Assembly: GCA_963575745.1 (NCBI GenBank) | Contig: CAUYUJ010013858.1 | Coordinates: 281,005 to 345,004, forward strand | Direction: 5' to 3' | From: Prorocentrum cordatum | Lineage: Eukaryota; Sar; Dinophyceae; Prorocentrales; Prorocentraceae | Length of the DNA: 64,000 nucleotides | Notes under the pieces: model-generated | Seen by the model: the letters and a program-made list of their open reading frames with translations, nothing else | Told to the model about the DNA's origin: nothing | Database searches by the model: none | In this document: piece after piece, positions 11,061 through 22,230 of the stretch | How the letters are laid out: each line of letters opens with the position of its first letter | How positions within the stretch are numbered: position 1 is the first letter of the stretch | Program-made: the position numbers and the translations under genes

Positions 11061-13384
11061 CATCGTCGCGACGCGTACTTGCAACACCGTAGGCGGGCAG
11101 CCCTCGAAGTGTCGCGTGGCGTCCAGCTGCCACGATGCGCTGTCTGCCCTCGTCTTTCTCGTTCATTTCCGAGCCACGATGGCGTGTTTTGTTGGCTTGT
11201 GGTCCTCGGGTTTTTGTCCTGCAGGCATGTCGAACCGCCGCGGCCCTTCGTGACTTGCCATGGCTGGTACCGTCTGGGTCGTTGATCGGACCAGATTCTT
11301 TTTCGGCCATACCACAGCCGTCGTGGCGCTGGCACCCAGCTTTGTTTGAGGTCCGCGCGTGTCTGCTCTAGGCCTGTCCGCGCGCCTGCTTCTTCCGTGA
11401 GCTGCCACGGGTGGCCGCCCGCCTCGCCGAGGAGACATTCGTGTCTCGGCGTCCGGGTCACGTCCGTGCCAAGCTTGTGCTTTACCATGGCCCTTAGCAA
11501 ACCCAGCTTCGCCATCGGCGCATTCGCTGCCAGCCATGGCGCACGCGGCGGTCGGCCTCCCGCGGGTCGCTGGCGAGGCCCGCGCACGGGAACGCCCTGT
11601 ACTTTGGCAGTGGCATCTGCTGGAGGCGGCATCTGTACTGAGGCCAGCAGACGCGACCTCGTCGTTGCCAGCCCTCTGTCGCAGAAGATCTGGTCCACGC
11701 AGCTGGCGAGCAGCCCGTCCGTCCAGTGCCGCGAGGCACAGCTGCGCAGGTGTTAGCCCGTGGCCACGAAGTCCGTCACGTGTATGTCGTCGAGGCTCGC
11801 GACGGTGCCTCCTGCCCTTGCACGAGAGTGAGCCCACGAAGATTGCCACCCGCCGCTTCGGCGCCGGACTCGAGCTCCCAGATCCTGGTTCGGATCAGGT
11901 GCTGCCTGCCGAGTTGGATCCTCCCAGCGGTCTCTCCTGCTCGAGCTGTACGGAGATGTATGCCGTTGGGCGCTTCCGGGTGCGTTGGCACCGGCGCTGA
12001 GGCTAGGCGCGGTCCGACGGCGCATGGGGCATTGGTCTCTCTGGCCGCCGCGCTGAGGCCGAATCTCCGCCGCCGCTGCAGGTCGTCGCCGTAGTCGTAC
12101 GGGTCGCGGCAGCGCGCATCCGCAGCGGCATCCCCAGCGCGAGGAAGTTCCACAGCGCGCCGACATTTCTTTGATCCTCGGCGAACGGGTGGTTCGCCGC
12201 AGTCACCTTACGCGAGCATGTGTTGGATTTGTTTGATTGTTGAAAGGGTCTAATGTACTGCGAGCGTAGAGCCGGTAAGATGATTGGTGTGGCAGACCTC
12301 ATGGCAGGTGAGTTTCATGAGAGGAAGCGACGATGGACGTTACCGCATCCAACACCACCGACTGTTTGCCGCACAGCGAGAGGTCGACGCGACCTCGCGC
12401 CCGCAGAGCCCAGGCCTTGTTTCGCGCCCCCATGGTGGAGCACGCCCCTCCAACCGCACGGTGTCACCAGCGCAGTTCCACCTCCCGAGGAGCACGCTGG
12501 TCAATTTGAGCATTCCAGAAGGGGCCTTGTCTTCGAGGGATCGAGAAGTTAGCATCCCTTCCTCGGCGGATGGTGGCGGAAGGGCGGCGGAAGCCAGAGG
12601 GAGTAACACGAGGGCGGCTCCGCTGGGGGAAGCTCGCGGAAGCAAGAATCTGCCTTCCAAGAAATGGCAACCTTGTTGCAGGGTTTGCGGACGCCGCCGC
12701 TTGACCATTGGGCAGTGGCGACGTGGGGGCAGTGACGATGCTCTCGCCCACAGTAGCGGAGTGGGGGCAGCGGCCACCTTCACGCCCCGCCTGCGGCCTT
12801 CGCCACGCCACTCCGGCGAGCGGCGCGGACGCGCGAGACGCGCGCCGCTGCGCGCGCCCGATCGCCACCTGCCGCCGCGTGTCAGCCCTGGAAGGAGCGC
12901 GCGGCCAGCGTGCCCACCGCGCGCTGCCGCCGCGTGCCAGCCGTCCGCGTCGCCACGCCGACCCCAGAGCCGGAGCCTCCAAATCGAGGCCTTCGCCGCC
13001 ATCGTCGCTTTCCGCGTCCATCGTCACCGATGGGCGCGGAACGGGAGGAACGGGCAGCGAGGAGGGTGCGCCACATTCCCCGCTGTGCCGCCCGCCACGC
13101 AGCCATCGCGGCCCTTGCCACCGGCAGCCTCCTCGCGTGCCGCGCGCAGGCCCACTGCCGCACCTGGTGGGCCCCCCCGGCCCCGGCGGCCGAGGGCCGT
13201 GACCAGAGATGCCTCGCGCCGTGGCGCCTTGCCCGTGGGCCCCCCTCGACGATTGCCTTGTGCTGCGGCCCGCCGCTTGTGGGCCCGCGCCGCCGCGGTG
13301 GAGCGGCAGCCTCCACTGCGCGCGCGCGCGCTTTGTTCGGGGCGTCTCGCCCCCGCCTGCGCGCCGCCCCATCCCCCTCCACGC
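11061..13384. other. GC-rich region with long open frames, unassigned
   Basis: Minus-strand frames at 11051-11698 and 11163-11849, and a plus-strand frame at 12284-13573, are long but mutually overlapping and show no family motif. In 75% GC DNA, stops are rare on all frames, so length alone is weak evidence. A degraded minus-strand gene at 11.1-12.3 kb is possible. Confidence 0.3.
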
Positions 13385-13560
13385 AGCCACGCGCAGAAGG
13401 GGGGGGGCACAGGGGGGAGGGCTTCTTGGAAGCACCCCTGCTCCGCAGAGGGCGCGGGCCCTACCTCTGCAGACACCGGCCCGGCGCCCTCTGAGGAGCA
13501 GCCGCTGGTTCCTGAGAAGCCCTCGCCACTCCCCCGCCCCCCCCCGCTTGTGCGCGCCGC
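13385..13560. repeat. Long imperfect palindrome centred at 13469
   Basis: Arms meet at a CTGCAG centre (13467-13472). CTCCGCAGAGGGCGCGGGCC (13441-13460) pairs with 13478-13498, and pairing resumes outward (GGGCTTCT / AGAAGCCC; GTGGAG-type sequence against CTCCAC). As a result both strands translate to nearly the same peptide around GAGP-S-A/E-GPAPS. Arms are roughly 80 bp, imperfect. Confidence 0.8.
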
Positions 13561-14934
13561 CACTCCACGGTGACCCGCTGGCACAGGCCGCCGTCTGCGG
13601 CGCGCCTCCGCGCCGTCCCCCTGCGCAGCGCTCGTTGCCGCCGCTGCGGCCGGAGGCCCTGAAGGATAGCCCCAAGAAGGCCCGGGGCCCCTCCCAGGCC
13701 GCAGGAGGCCCCAGGGGCCAGCGGGAGGCTCCAGTGAGGCCGCAGGGCGGCTGCGGCCTGCTCGGGTGGAGGAAGGACGGGAAGGGCGCGGCGGCCTCGA
13801 GCCAGGCTGCAGCTGCTCTGGGAAGCCAGCGCCCAGGTGCAAAGGCGACAACGACGATGTCGATGATGGTGGTGGTGGTGAGAATGAGGATGATGAGGAG
13901 GAGGAGAAGGATGCGGATGATGACGATGACGATGACGATGCGATTATGATTATGATGATGATGCTGATTATGATGATGCTGATGATGATGATGGTGGTGA
14001 TGATGATGAATATGATGCTGATGCTAAGGATGATGAGGAGGAGGAGGAGGAGGAGGATGACGATGATAGGGATCATCGTCATCAGCAGTATCAACACGTC
14101 TTTTTGGCATGACTGGCGCCTGCTTTTCGCACTCTGTATACATGGCGCACGCAGCAACCGGCAGCGGAGAGGTAAGCTTCGAGCCAGCACCAGTAGCATC
14201 ATCAGCATCATCATGGCGAGTGGACGGGCAGGCGAAATCTTTTCGTACGCGCTGTGGCCGTCATCCTTTCAAATTCCACCGGCTATCCGGTAGGGAGGGC
14301 CTCGGATGTATTGTCCGCCAGTAGGCGCCACCACCGGAGGCATTCGGGTATGATGGCTTGAATCGCATCGCGCACCCCATCGTTGCAGTATCAACAGTAC
14401 TGTGTGGAAGAAGTCTTGAGTTGGGTGCGGCTAGTGCCCTTCAGAGCAGACGTCGCAGCATCATCCCAAATATCCCTTGCTGTTTCATCGTTATCTCAGT
14501 GCAGACCCAAGATACGAGCATCGAGTGCTAGTGAAACGCTGTAGGACTCTCGTAGAATGATGGAGGCCTCTTAGGACCCTTTTGGAGCCTTCTTGGCGCC
14601 ATCTTTGGAACCCAGCCGATAGTTAGTTTTGTCGGCCGACAAACTCACCCTCACAGTGTTTCTACAGGCGCCGAGAAGGCTGAACAGGGGGAGCCTCATT
14701 TTTCCGTGGCGTTGCCACAGACCCCAGTCTTTGTGGTCAACACGTGCGGGCGACTTCTTCACACGAAGCACCTTCTCTGTCCCTCGTTGCAGTATGTGCA
14801 TACAGTCATGTAGTGAGCGTCGCAGGGAGAGAAGAAAAGGATAGAGAGAGAGCGAGCGAGAGAGCGAAACACAGAGAGAGAGAGAGAGAGAGAGATGGAG
14901 AAATTACATGGTACAAGGCCGAGAAACTGTTCTC
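13561..14934. other. No recognisable gene; GAT and GA simple repeats
   Basis: 13851-14075 is a (GAT/GAG)n array giving Asp/Met homopolymers. A short TCTTGG-family fragment lies at 14570-14605. A (GA)n tract occupies about 14845-14895, immediately before the LINE. Confidence 0.6.
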
Positions 14935-14941
14935 GGGCAGT

Positions 14942-15601
14942 CAGATTGGGCTTGGGGCGCCAGCTGGTCCCGAAACTTTCCTGTATATCGCCGAAGCGCT
15001 GTCCAGGCTGTGCCCACATGATGCTCTCTGTGCACTCGACGTCCACAATGCCTTCGGCGAGAAGTCACGGCCGAGGTCAAGGAAGAGGTACTTCAGGAGT
15101 TGCCAGAGCTGGCACCTGGCACCTTACCTTCTTAGCATGTGGGGGACGCAGGGGACGCCGATACATGTTGCATCTGGTGCTGGTTCCTGGACATGTATCT
15201 TCATGCGTGATGGTCTTTACCAATGGCGCACTCTTTCACCGCTATTGTTGTGTCTTGGCCTCCTGCGTGCTTTGCGGCGTTTTCTGCAGAACTATTCGGC
15301 CTCGGCGTGCGCTGTTGCAGGCGCAAGCGCGCTGGTGCACCTGGAGTATATGGACGACATGCTAATGAAACTCGACCCCTGCATGGCAAGCATCTGGCTA
15401 CCCCTGCTGAACGACGCCCTTGCTTCCGCAAAGTTGCGTCTCAACTTATCCAAAAGCAAGGTGTGGATTCCAGCGGCTGTCCCAGGCGACGTTCGCCCAC
15501 CTCTTCGCCAGGGTGGGCCCACCTCAAGTTGTGATGGCTTGGAGCTCACGGGAGGTGCGCTTAACAGACCGCGCGCTGCCTCCGTAGGCGCCCTGTGCTG
15601 A
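14942..15601 (+). pseudogene. LINE reverse transcriptase fragment
   Basis: In one frame the sequence gives QIGLGAPAGPETF, then motif A LDVHNAFG (Asp at 15038-15040), motif C YMDD (15347-15358) and motif D LNLSKSKV. Between motifs A and C the family frame shifts: the sequence encoding an AEVKEEVLQELPELAP-like helix (15070-15120) is in another frame and runs into a stop. Motif B is not intact. The fragment ends at a stop at 15601, with thumb-like sequence resuming in another frame. Non-functional as it stands. Confidence 0.8.
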
Positions 15602-16317
15602 TGCGCACGCCTCGGAGATGCGCACGGCGCAGGCCGAGGGGCGTGCGCGCATCTTGGGAACAATGCTTCGCACGCCTCCCGCTCAGCCCTCGCACCGAGC
15701 AGCGTGGACGCTACTTGACAAAGTCCTCAGCAGAGCTTTGGACTACGACGCCCGCATTTCACATCTAGAGTCTTTCTCCAACCTTGCAAGCGGAGCGACT
15801 GGACGCCGCTGTGTCGAGTACTGCTTGTCGGCTGTTTCGCGCTGACGGCTTCTCGGCCGTGCAGGAATGTTGCTTGCGGCTTTCTGCGCAGTATGGTGGG
15901 TGTGATCTGTTCGGTGCGAAGCGGAAGGCGCTCTTCTCCCATCTTGCCGAAGCGTGCCAATTTCTGCCTGTTGTGGCCTAGCGATTGCTCTATTTGGGTT
16001 TTGGCCGGGATGCCATCGCCAGGGCCGTGGACACAGGCGGCGCGACCTTCTGCTTGGGTACGCTCCGCGGGCTTTGTGTTCACATCCAGCACGGCGGGGT
16101 CGTTGTCACCAGGGAGGCGCCGATCACTGGCATCATTGCTGAGGCGCTGTCTCGCGGTCAAGTTCGCAAGGTGCACCACGCGTTGCTGGACAGTTTGGAA
16201 TTTGCGTCCCGCGCTGCCCTGCGAATCCGCCTGGCCGGCTCGAAGCGGGACCTTGCGTGATTTTCTAGTTGCGCTGGGCCGGAGTCCAGCTGGTGGCTCA
16301 CGCAGCTCCCCACGTCG

Positions 16318-16494
16318 TTGTGGCCGCAGATAGACGACAACAGGCTCGTCATGGCGGTGAAGTTCCAGCTCGGCCTGCCGCTGCACCCCGCTGGCTTACA
16401 GCGCGCGCACAAGATCTCGAAAAAACAGTCGAGGCAGTGCGGCAAGGACTTGGACATCTACGAAGACCACGCCGCCACGTGCAACGTTGGCCCG
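16318..16494 (+). pseudogene. LINE linker and Cys/His finger fragment
   Basis: Frame with WPQIDDNRLVMAVKF, then LGLPLHPAG, then CGKDLDIYEDHAATCNVGP. The C-x9-H-x4-C part of the finger found upstream of restriction-like endonucleases is visible (first Cys at 16438). The extra N-terminal Cys expected two residues before it is not there. The frame ends at a TAA directly after GP; sequence resembling the next residues (NSLNGVLAQAGRDAGY) continues in a shifted frame. Confidence 0.7.
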
Positions 16495-16527
16495 TAAGCG
16501 CCTTCCCGGCACAACTCGCTGAACGGC

Positions 16528-17067
16528 GTGCTAGCGCAGGCTGGGCGCGACGCTGGGTACGCCGCGCTCCTCGAGCAGGTCGTGCCCGAGCTGGGTTTCT
16601 GGAGGCGGCGTCGCGATGGGAGGGAGGTATTGGGAGATGCCGTGCTCGACGTGGAGCTGTTCTGCCACCCCTCCGCGCCAGATCGCTTGCTGGACGGCGC
16701 CGTCCGGCACCCGGCCGCCGCCCGCATCTTCGAGGCTGCCTCGAGGCGCCCTGGCGCCGCTGCCGACGAGGGGGCGCGTTGCAAGGAGGAACGCTACCCT
16801 CCAACGGTGGGCAAGGTCGTCTTGCCGTGCGCCGTCGAAACCTGGGGGCGCATCGACAGGCGCCTGGACGGCCTGCTGGACGAGCTTGCCGTGCTCGCGG
16901 CGCACAGACAGCGCGAGCGCGTGCTGCTGCCGACGCGCTGGCGTGCCAAATGGCGCATGCAAGTCAGCGTGCAGCTGGCGCTGGGCGTGGCGCCTGCGCT
17001 GTTGGACACGGTGCCGGCCGGCGTCCAGCCACGCGGTGTATTGCGGCGCAGGGCGCCGGGCGGGTAG
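16528..17067 (+). pseudogene. LINE restriction-like endonuclease domain
   Basis: A 179-codon open frame. It shows LAQAGRDAGYAALLEQVVPE, the acidic strand VLDVELFCHP, a Lys-containing segment KEERYPPTVGK and the conserved VETWGRI block, followed by an Arg/Leu-rich helix and ALLDTVPAG. This matches the C-terminal PD-(D/E)XK-like endonuclease region of dinoflagellate R2/CRE-type LINEs. It is intact as a stretch but separated from RT by frameshifts. Confidence 0.7.
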
Positions 17068-17986
17068 CCTTCTTACCTCCCCCCCTTCCTCGTCCTTGTG
17101 TTTCGTAGCGCGTCGGTGTTGGGACTGGCTGTGAGGACGAGGGATATCGAGAGAAAGAGACACGGAGAAAGAGAGAAAGGGAGGGAGAGAGACATATCAT
17201 AGGGGAGAGAGATACAGCATGTTGAGAGGAAGGGATTGCAAATCATGTGTGGGTGACACTTCTACAATTTAGAGAGCGAGAGGGAAAGAGGGAAAGAGAG
17301 AGAGAGAGAGTTGGAGAGAGGGAGACAGAGAGAGGTGTGGCATAACAAGATATATAACGCTTGCTTTATGCTACGAGCAGGGGCGGAGATATACACACAT
17401 ACGTGTACATTCTGTATATACACATATGTATACAAACATGTATATATGTGTATAGCGTTCCATCAACAAATGTACATACATATACAGCGAGAATGAGAAA
17501 GAGAGAGGCAGTGGAAGAAAAGGCAGAGAGAGAGAGAGGGAGAGACAGAGATAGAGAGAGCGATAGAGAGAAGGACCGAACGAACGACGTACCGTTTAGA
17601 AAGCGAGAGAGAGAGAGGGAGAGGGAGGGAGAGAGTGCGAGATAGAAACAGGGAGAGCGAGCCACACGCACATCATATTCATGCCCCACACACTGCTGTC
17701 ACTGGGGCCCCGGATTTTTGATATTCCGGCTGGCATCTCGGAGTTCTTGCCGGCGGGCGCTCGGGGTTGCCATGTTGCCGCCTCATATCCGCCGCCGCCC
17801 CGTGCGCTCGTGGCCACCTTTTGGCCGCCCGGTGGGCTTGCTGCCGCTTCCGCGCCCACGCTCAGCTTACGCCCCATAGAAAACACCGAGCAGGTGGCAC
17901 CACATTGATTGCACCACGCACGCACGCGCCCACGCATACTATTATGTGTTGTTGGTGTTATATATTGGTCCATACGTCCATCTATC

Positions 17987-18024
<38 letters not shown>

Positions 18025-18339
18025 CGTATGTATGCATCCATGAAGGTATCTTATGTTTCAATGTATTATATACGTATACAAGACTGCAGTGGCGCTTCGT
18101 GCCATGCACCTTGGTCCTTGAAGTTTGGTATGCAGGCGGAATGGCAGGAAGGTCAAGCCGACAATTTAGCGATAACTCCTGGTTGCCGTTTTCCGGCATC
18201 GCCGCTATAATGATGTTATTCCTTATCCTTCCTCCATGGCTATTGTTCTTTATTTTCGCCATACCTTGCGCATTCTCCCCATCCTCCTCAGCTCTTTTTT
18301 GCGGAGGCTCCTCCTTGGACGCCTCTAGGGGCCTCACAA
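17068..18339. repeat. GA-rich and CA/TA composite microsatellites
   Basis: 17140-17340 and 17500-17660 are GA/GAGG-rich. 17385-17490 is a CACATACGTGTATATA composite array, and 17985-18020 is (TA)n. The sequence between and up to 18339 has no recognisable gene. Confidence 0.7.
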
Positions 18340-18960
18340 AAGCTGTTTCGGGCTTTCTTAAGGCCTTCTGGAGGCCTCCTGGGCGTATTCTGGGGGCCTC
18401 TGGGGGTTTCCTCGGGCCACCCTGCCTCCAACCGCCGTCTCCCTGAACGACCGAATCACGATTTGGAATTCTTCGGAGGGTGTCTTTGGGCCATCTTGGG
18501 CCGCCATGGGGCTCTCTGAGGGCCATCTTGGACCCGTGTTGTGCCGTTTTGGGGCTTTCTTGGACTGCCTGGAAGCCTTTTCGGATGGTTGCGGGGCGAT
18601 TTGGGAACCTCCCAGGCGGCTTCGGACGCCCAGAAGACCGCCGTCTTGGAGCGTCGGGAAGCCGAAAAGAGGAGAACCCCACAATTCACCAAAAACCCAT
18701 AGAAAATCAATGATTTTTGCCTCGGGGGGCCTTCTTGGGAGTGCTCTTGGAGGCCTCTTTGGGGCCGTCCTGGAGGCCTCTTGGGCCATCTTGAGGTCAC
18801 GTCGGTCACTCTTGGAGCGCTCTTGTGCTGTCTTGGGGTCTCTGGGACGTCTCCGATGACCCCCCTGATCGCCCTAAGTGTGCTGGGAAGGCTTGGCAAA
18901 ACGCCTTGCGAGGCCCGGTGGCCGCTTCAAAGCCCGTCCGGAGTGCCCCAAAGCCCCAGG
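18340..18960 (+). repeat. TCTTGG-type minisatellite block
   Basis: Same family as 6.2 kb. Contains the internal landmark GGGAAGCCGAAAAG (18656) followed by AAAATCAATGATTTTTGCCT, which also occurs in modified form in the blocks at 32.8 and 34.0 kb. The blocks therefore share non-repetitive parts and are copies of a larger unit. Confidence 0.8.
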
Positions 18961-19094
18961 TCCCGGGAGTCCGGTTTTGGGGGGGGGGGGGCGGGTTTTC
19001 CCCCCGCCTGGGCTTATCAAAATATAGGAAGAGGAGTATTCATACATGTATGTGCATAAGTCTAGACACCTATACCGCCAACCTTCGGGAGGAG

Positions 19095-19595
19095 AGGAAC
19101 CAACGTCTCACTCAATCGATATCGTCACCGGTTTCATTATCGATCTCGCTACCGATCGCACTATCGATGCCACGGTCGATCTCACTATCGATTTCATTGT
19201 CGATCACACTATCGATTCCATGTTCGGTCTTACGATCGATCTCACGTCCGATCGCACTCGCTCCATCTCATTATCAAACTTACAATCGATTTAGAAATAT
19301 CTCGCTATCGATGTCACGATCGATCGCACGACCCCTCTCACGATTGACCTCACTATCGATCTTACTATCGATCTCACTGTCGATCTCACCATTGATCTCA
19401 CGATCGATCCCACTATTGACATCACTATCGATCTCACTGTCGATTTCACGATCGATCTCATTATCGATACCTTTGTCGATCTCACTGTCGATCTCACTGT
19501 CGATCTCACTATCGATCTCACTGTCGGTCTCACTGTAGATCTCACTATCGATCTCATCCTCGATCTCACCATTGATCTCACTATGTATCGACCTC
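19095..19595. repeat. 12-bp TATCGATCTCAC minisatellite
   Basis: About 40 units of a 12-bp repeat, variants ACTATCGATCTC, ACTGTCGATCTC and ACGATCGATC. Because 12 is a multiple of 3, each frame is a short peptide repeat: Ser-Ile-Ser-Leu on plus, Glu-Ile-Asp-Ser or Arg-Ser-Ile-Val on minus. The composition argues for satellite DNA, not a gene. Confidence 0.85.
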
Positions 19596-20689
19596 TCTAC
19601 GGGACACTGGCGGGACACCGAACGGGACACCGACGGGTCACCCGCGGGACACCCCCGGCCACCGCCAGACAACTTAGGGGGGGTGGGTATTTGGGCTCGG
19701 CGGCGCCCTCGCCAGAGGAGGGTGAATTCTTCTCGCCCGCCCACGCAGCTTCGCCTCGCCCGCACGCACGACACGAACACGAAACCGAAACCGATTTCCC
19801 AGTGGGGGTGCTCTCCGTGTCACTGCGATCTCACACCACCACCTCCAATATATTGCGCCACGTACGTTCCCCCTACAAAAAACGAACAGATTATACCACC
19901 CTCTCGGAGCCGGACTGATCCGATCCCCCTGGGACAGTACAGCTTACACATCTGCTCATGTGTTCCACCTGATACCATACCATCTCAGCAAGGCAGGCAT
20001 TGATACCTCGCATCCCTGTTAAGAAGTTCTTGGCGCGCGCATTCGTTCATATCAACAGATTCTCTCCAAAGATTTTTAGCAGCAAATGCCAAAGTCCACG
20101 CGCTCGCAAAAGTCGACATCGCAGCAACCATATTTGTGTGGCAAGCCTCTAGTGTGCAAGGTGTCACCAATGAGGCTACTCCCAGACTGGAGAGGGCCTC
20201 GCAGGGACTTGGCCGATAATTTTCAGGGCCCGAGTACATAATGCTTACCTTGTTCACGAGGCTTGGGGCGTGCACCCCAAATGCGTCAAGCAATTTGCCG
20301 TCGCAATGTAGCAAAGAAGTTCAGGGGCTATCTCATTGTTGAGGAGCACCCCAGTCTCTCCATATTGACACTGCACGGTTTTGCCACTACGTACAGTCAA
20401 TGCTGGTCTTTGCCCTTGCACTTGCTGAAATCATGGGAAACGATTCGGTATTATCACTGCCGTTCAGAGCCAGCAGTCTCATTTCACCACGCGGTACATT
20501 CGCGTTGATCTAGCATGCGCGCAGTGCGTGGATTGTTATTCAATAGCTCCATGCGTGCCACATGCGTCCGCTGCCACGCACGCGTGTCGAAACACTTTTG
20601 GAACCACAGGGCTAGGAAACATTTCCACATTTAATTCGTCCAAGCACACTTAAGACTGCCAGGGTCCCATCACCCTCACCAACGCCATC
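19596..20689. other. No recognisable gene; one plausible minus ORF
   Basis: A minus-strand frame at 19985-20314 (109 codons from an ATG) has balanced composition and could be an exon, but carries no motif. A plus-strand frame at 20263-20508 overlaps its start. Neither can be assigned. Confidence 0.35.
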
Positions 20690-21200
20690 GCACGTCCGCC
20701 GGTTTCGTCATCGCCAATTGCCAGCATTGCCGCCATTGTCATCACAATCACCCTCATCACCGACACATGTACAGATCGTCGTCATCGCCGTCACTAGCAT
20801 CGGCGCCGTCATTGGCCTTGCCGTCGTCCTCGTCGCCACCATCGCCACTGCCATGGCTGTTGCCAGCATCGTTGCAGCCGTTATCGGCGTCATCATGACA
20901 TCGCGCCCGCCCCAGTCAGCGACCCGCACCGAAGTGCCCGCGCGCCAGAGCGGCCTTGGAGACGTGCCTTGGTGCTCCCAGGCGTCATCGCGACCGCGTC
21001 AGTTATGCCAAACCCGCTGTCCGACCTGCGCTTGATCTTGCGCGCCCCTGCGCGGCCGTGGCGTTGTGCTAGCAAGTCCCACATGGGAACCGCGATCGCG
21101 ACCAAGTGTATTTTGCCGAGCAAGTTACGGGCAGCTGGGTGGGATGTTTGCGCGAGCAGTGAGGGTCACGACTTCAAGCTTCGCAACAGCGAGTTGCATC
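20690..21200 (+). repeat. Dispersed repeat, copy A of a diverged pair
   Basis: Homologous to 30120-30680 in the same orientation. Shared blocks are a GTC/ATC-rich stretch containing AGCATCGGCG and the near-identical GAAGTGCCCGCGCGCCAG (20930 and 30420), then TTTTGC..AGCAAGTT and TTGCGCGAGCA. One frame in both copies reads a Val/Ile-rich segment then RPP..(P/A)TR.EVPARQ. It could be an old gene-derived or transposable repeat. Confidence 0.65.
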
Positions 21201-21762
21201 TCAGGTCGCAGCACGGGGTGAGCACCACGTAGCTTGCCTTCCATGCGTTGAGTGGCCACCGAGAGTGTAATAGCCCAGTGCGCGGAAACCCGGGGGGGCG
21301 ATCCTACAATCAGGCTCATCATATGTATCATGGCCCCCGCCGATGTGGATACAAATGGGGCCGAATTAAGTACACGGGCTTCACATACAGATACACATGT
21401 CTACCATGTATCTGCACAAGTGTACATTTATGTATGTATATGTGTATACATAAGATCTGTGCATGTGTACATATATATATATATATATACGCAGACAAAG
21501 AGATGGACAGAGAGAGGGCGTCCAGGCCCCCAGGAACGGTGCAATCCATTTTTCCCCAGGGACCGGGCCAGCTTTCGGCCAGTGTGGGCGCTCGTTCGGC
21601 CCCAGGGCGATTCTTGGCCGGTATCTTCCTCACCCCCTGCGGCTTCTCTCGGGAGTCCAGGCCAGTGGCAGCCTGTCATCTGCAACCGCAACAAGGTCCA
21701 GGCGTGCATAGAGGGCCTCAAGCAGGCGCCAAGCAAGATACCCCCAATAAGATCGCCATGAC
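21201..21762. other. Composite microsatellite and unassigned sequence
   Basis: 21380-21490 is a CATACAGATACACATG / (TA)n array followed by a GA-rich run. A plus-strand frame over 21640-21761 ends VICNRNKVQACIEGLKQAP, which looks coding-like and could be an exon upstream of the next feature, but this is not shown. Confidence 0.4.
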
Positions 21763-22230
21763 TTGCCAAGACAGAGCAAGATTGCCTCCAGACACCTCCA
21801 GTCTGTTCACCTCGACCCAAAAGCGTTGGGCTTGCGCGTATTAAAGTGCACCCCCGAGTTCACGAGTTTGGTTGGGCCTGTTTGCGAGGGCGTTGAGCTG
21901 CTGCAGTGGGTCATTAATGATGCGGACTTTGTGAGCTGGGAACAGGGTGCGTTCCGTGCTCTGATGGACGCTCATAAAGACAGGGATGGCGAGCAGGACA
22001 TCGAGTTGGACGTAGATCAATTCCCGATCCGCCTCAAGCTGCCCCACATGGTTCCAAGAGTTTCCGAGGTGCATGCGAACGCGAGCTTAAGGCTTGACTT
22101 CTCGGAGGCCGAGGGCGGCAGCGCGTCCCTCGATCCACAGATGCTGATGATTCTGGATGATGTCCGCTACGTTCCTCGAAAAAAGAGGGTGCGGCCGCGG
22201 GGTCCACCGAGAACCATCTCGGTATTATGA
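21763..22230 (+). CDS. Hypothetical protein or exon, 155 codons
   Basis: The best non-repetitive ORF between the LINE and the Penelope-like element. It is hydrophilic with normal amino-acid balance: a central segment GVELLQWVINDADFVSWEQ, an acidic stretch DRDGEQDIELDVDQ, then RLKLPHMVPRVSEV and a basic end PRKKRVRPRG. No signal peptide, membrane segment or known domain is visible. The first ATG may be internal, since a spliced upstream exon is likely in this type of genome. Function unknown. Confidence 0.4.
   Translation: MPRQSKIASRHLQSVHLDPKALGLRVLKCTPEFTSLVGPVCEGVELLQWVINDADFVSWEQGAFRALMDAHKDRDGEQDIELDVDQFPIRLKLPHMVPRVSEVHANASLRLDFSEAEGGSASLDPQMLMILDDVRYVPRKKRVRPRGPPRTISVL

Larger units (their letters stand above)
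14935..17067 (+). mobile_element. Degenerate LINE with restriction-like endonuclease
   Basis: A broken non-LTR retrotransposon. In order it shows RT fingers/palm with motifs A, C and D (14942-15601), RT thumb-like sequence (about 15618-15980), a DDNRLVMAVKFQLGLPL segment leading to a Cys/His finger (16330-16494), and a C-terminal endonuclease-like domain (16528-17067). These parts lie in different frames, so several frameshifts and stops separate them. The order RT, Cys/His finger, restriction-like endonuclease is that of R2/CRE-type LINEs; closely similar elements are abundant in dinoflagellates. The 5' end is missing or unrecognisable: similarity begins just after a (GA)n tract. A GA-rich tract also follows the 3' end. 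Confidence 0.8.
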
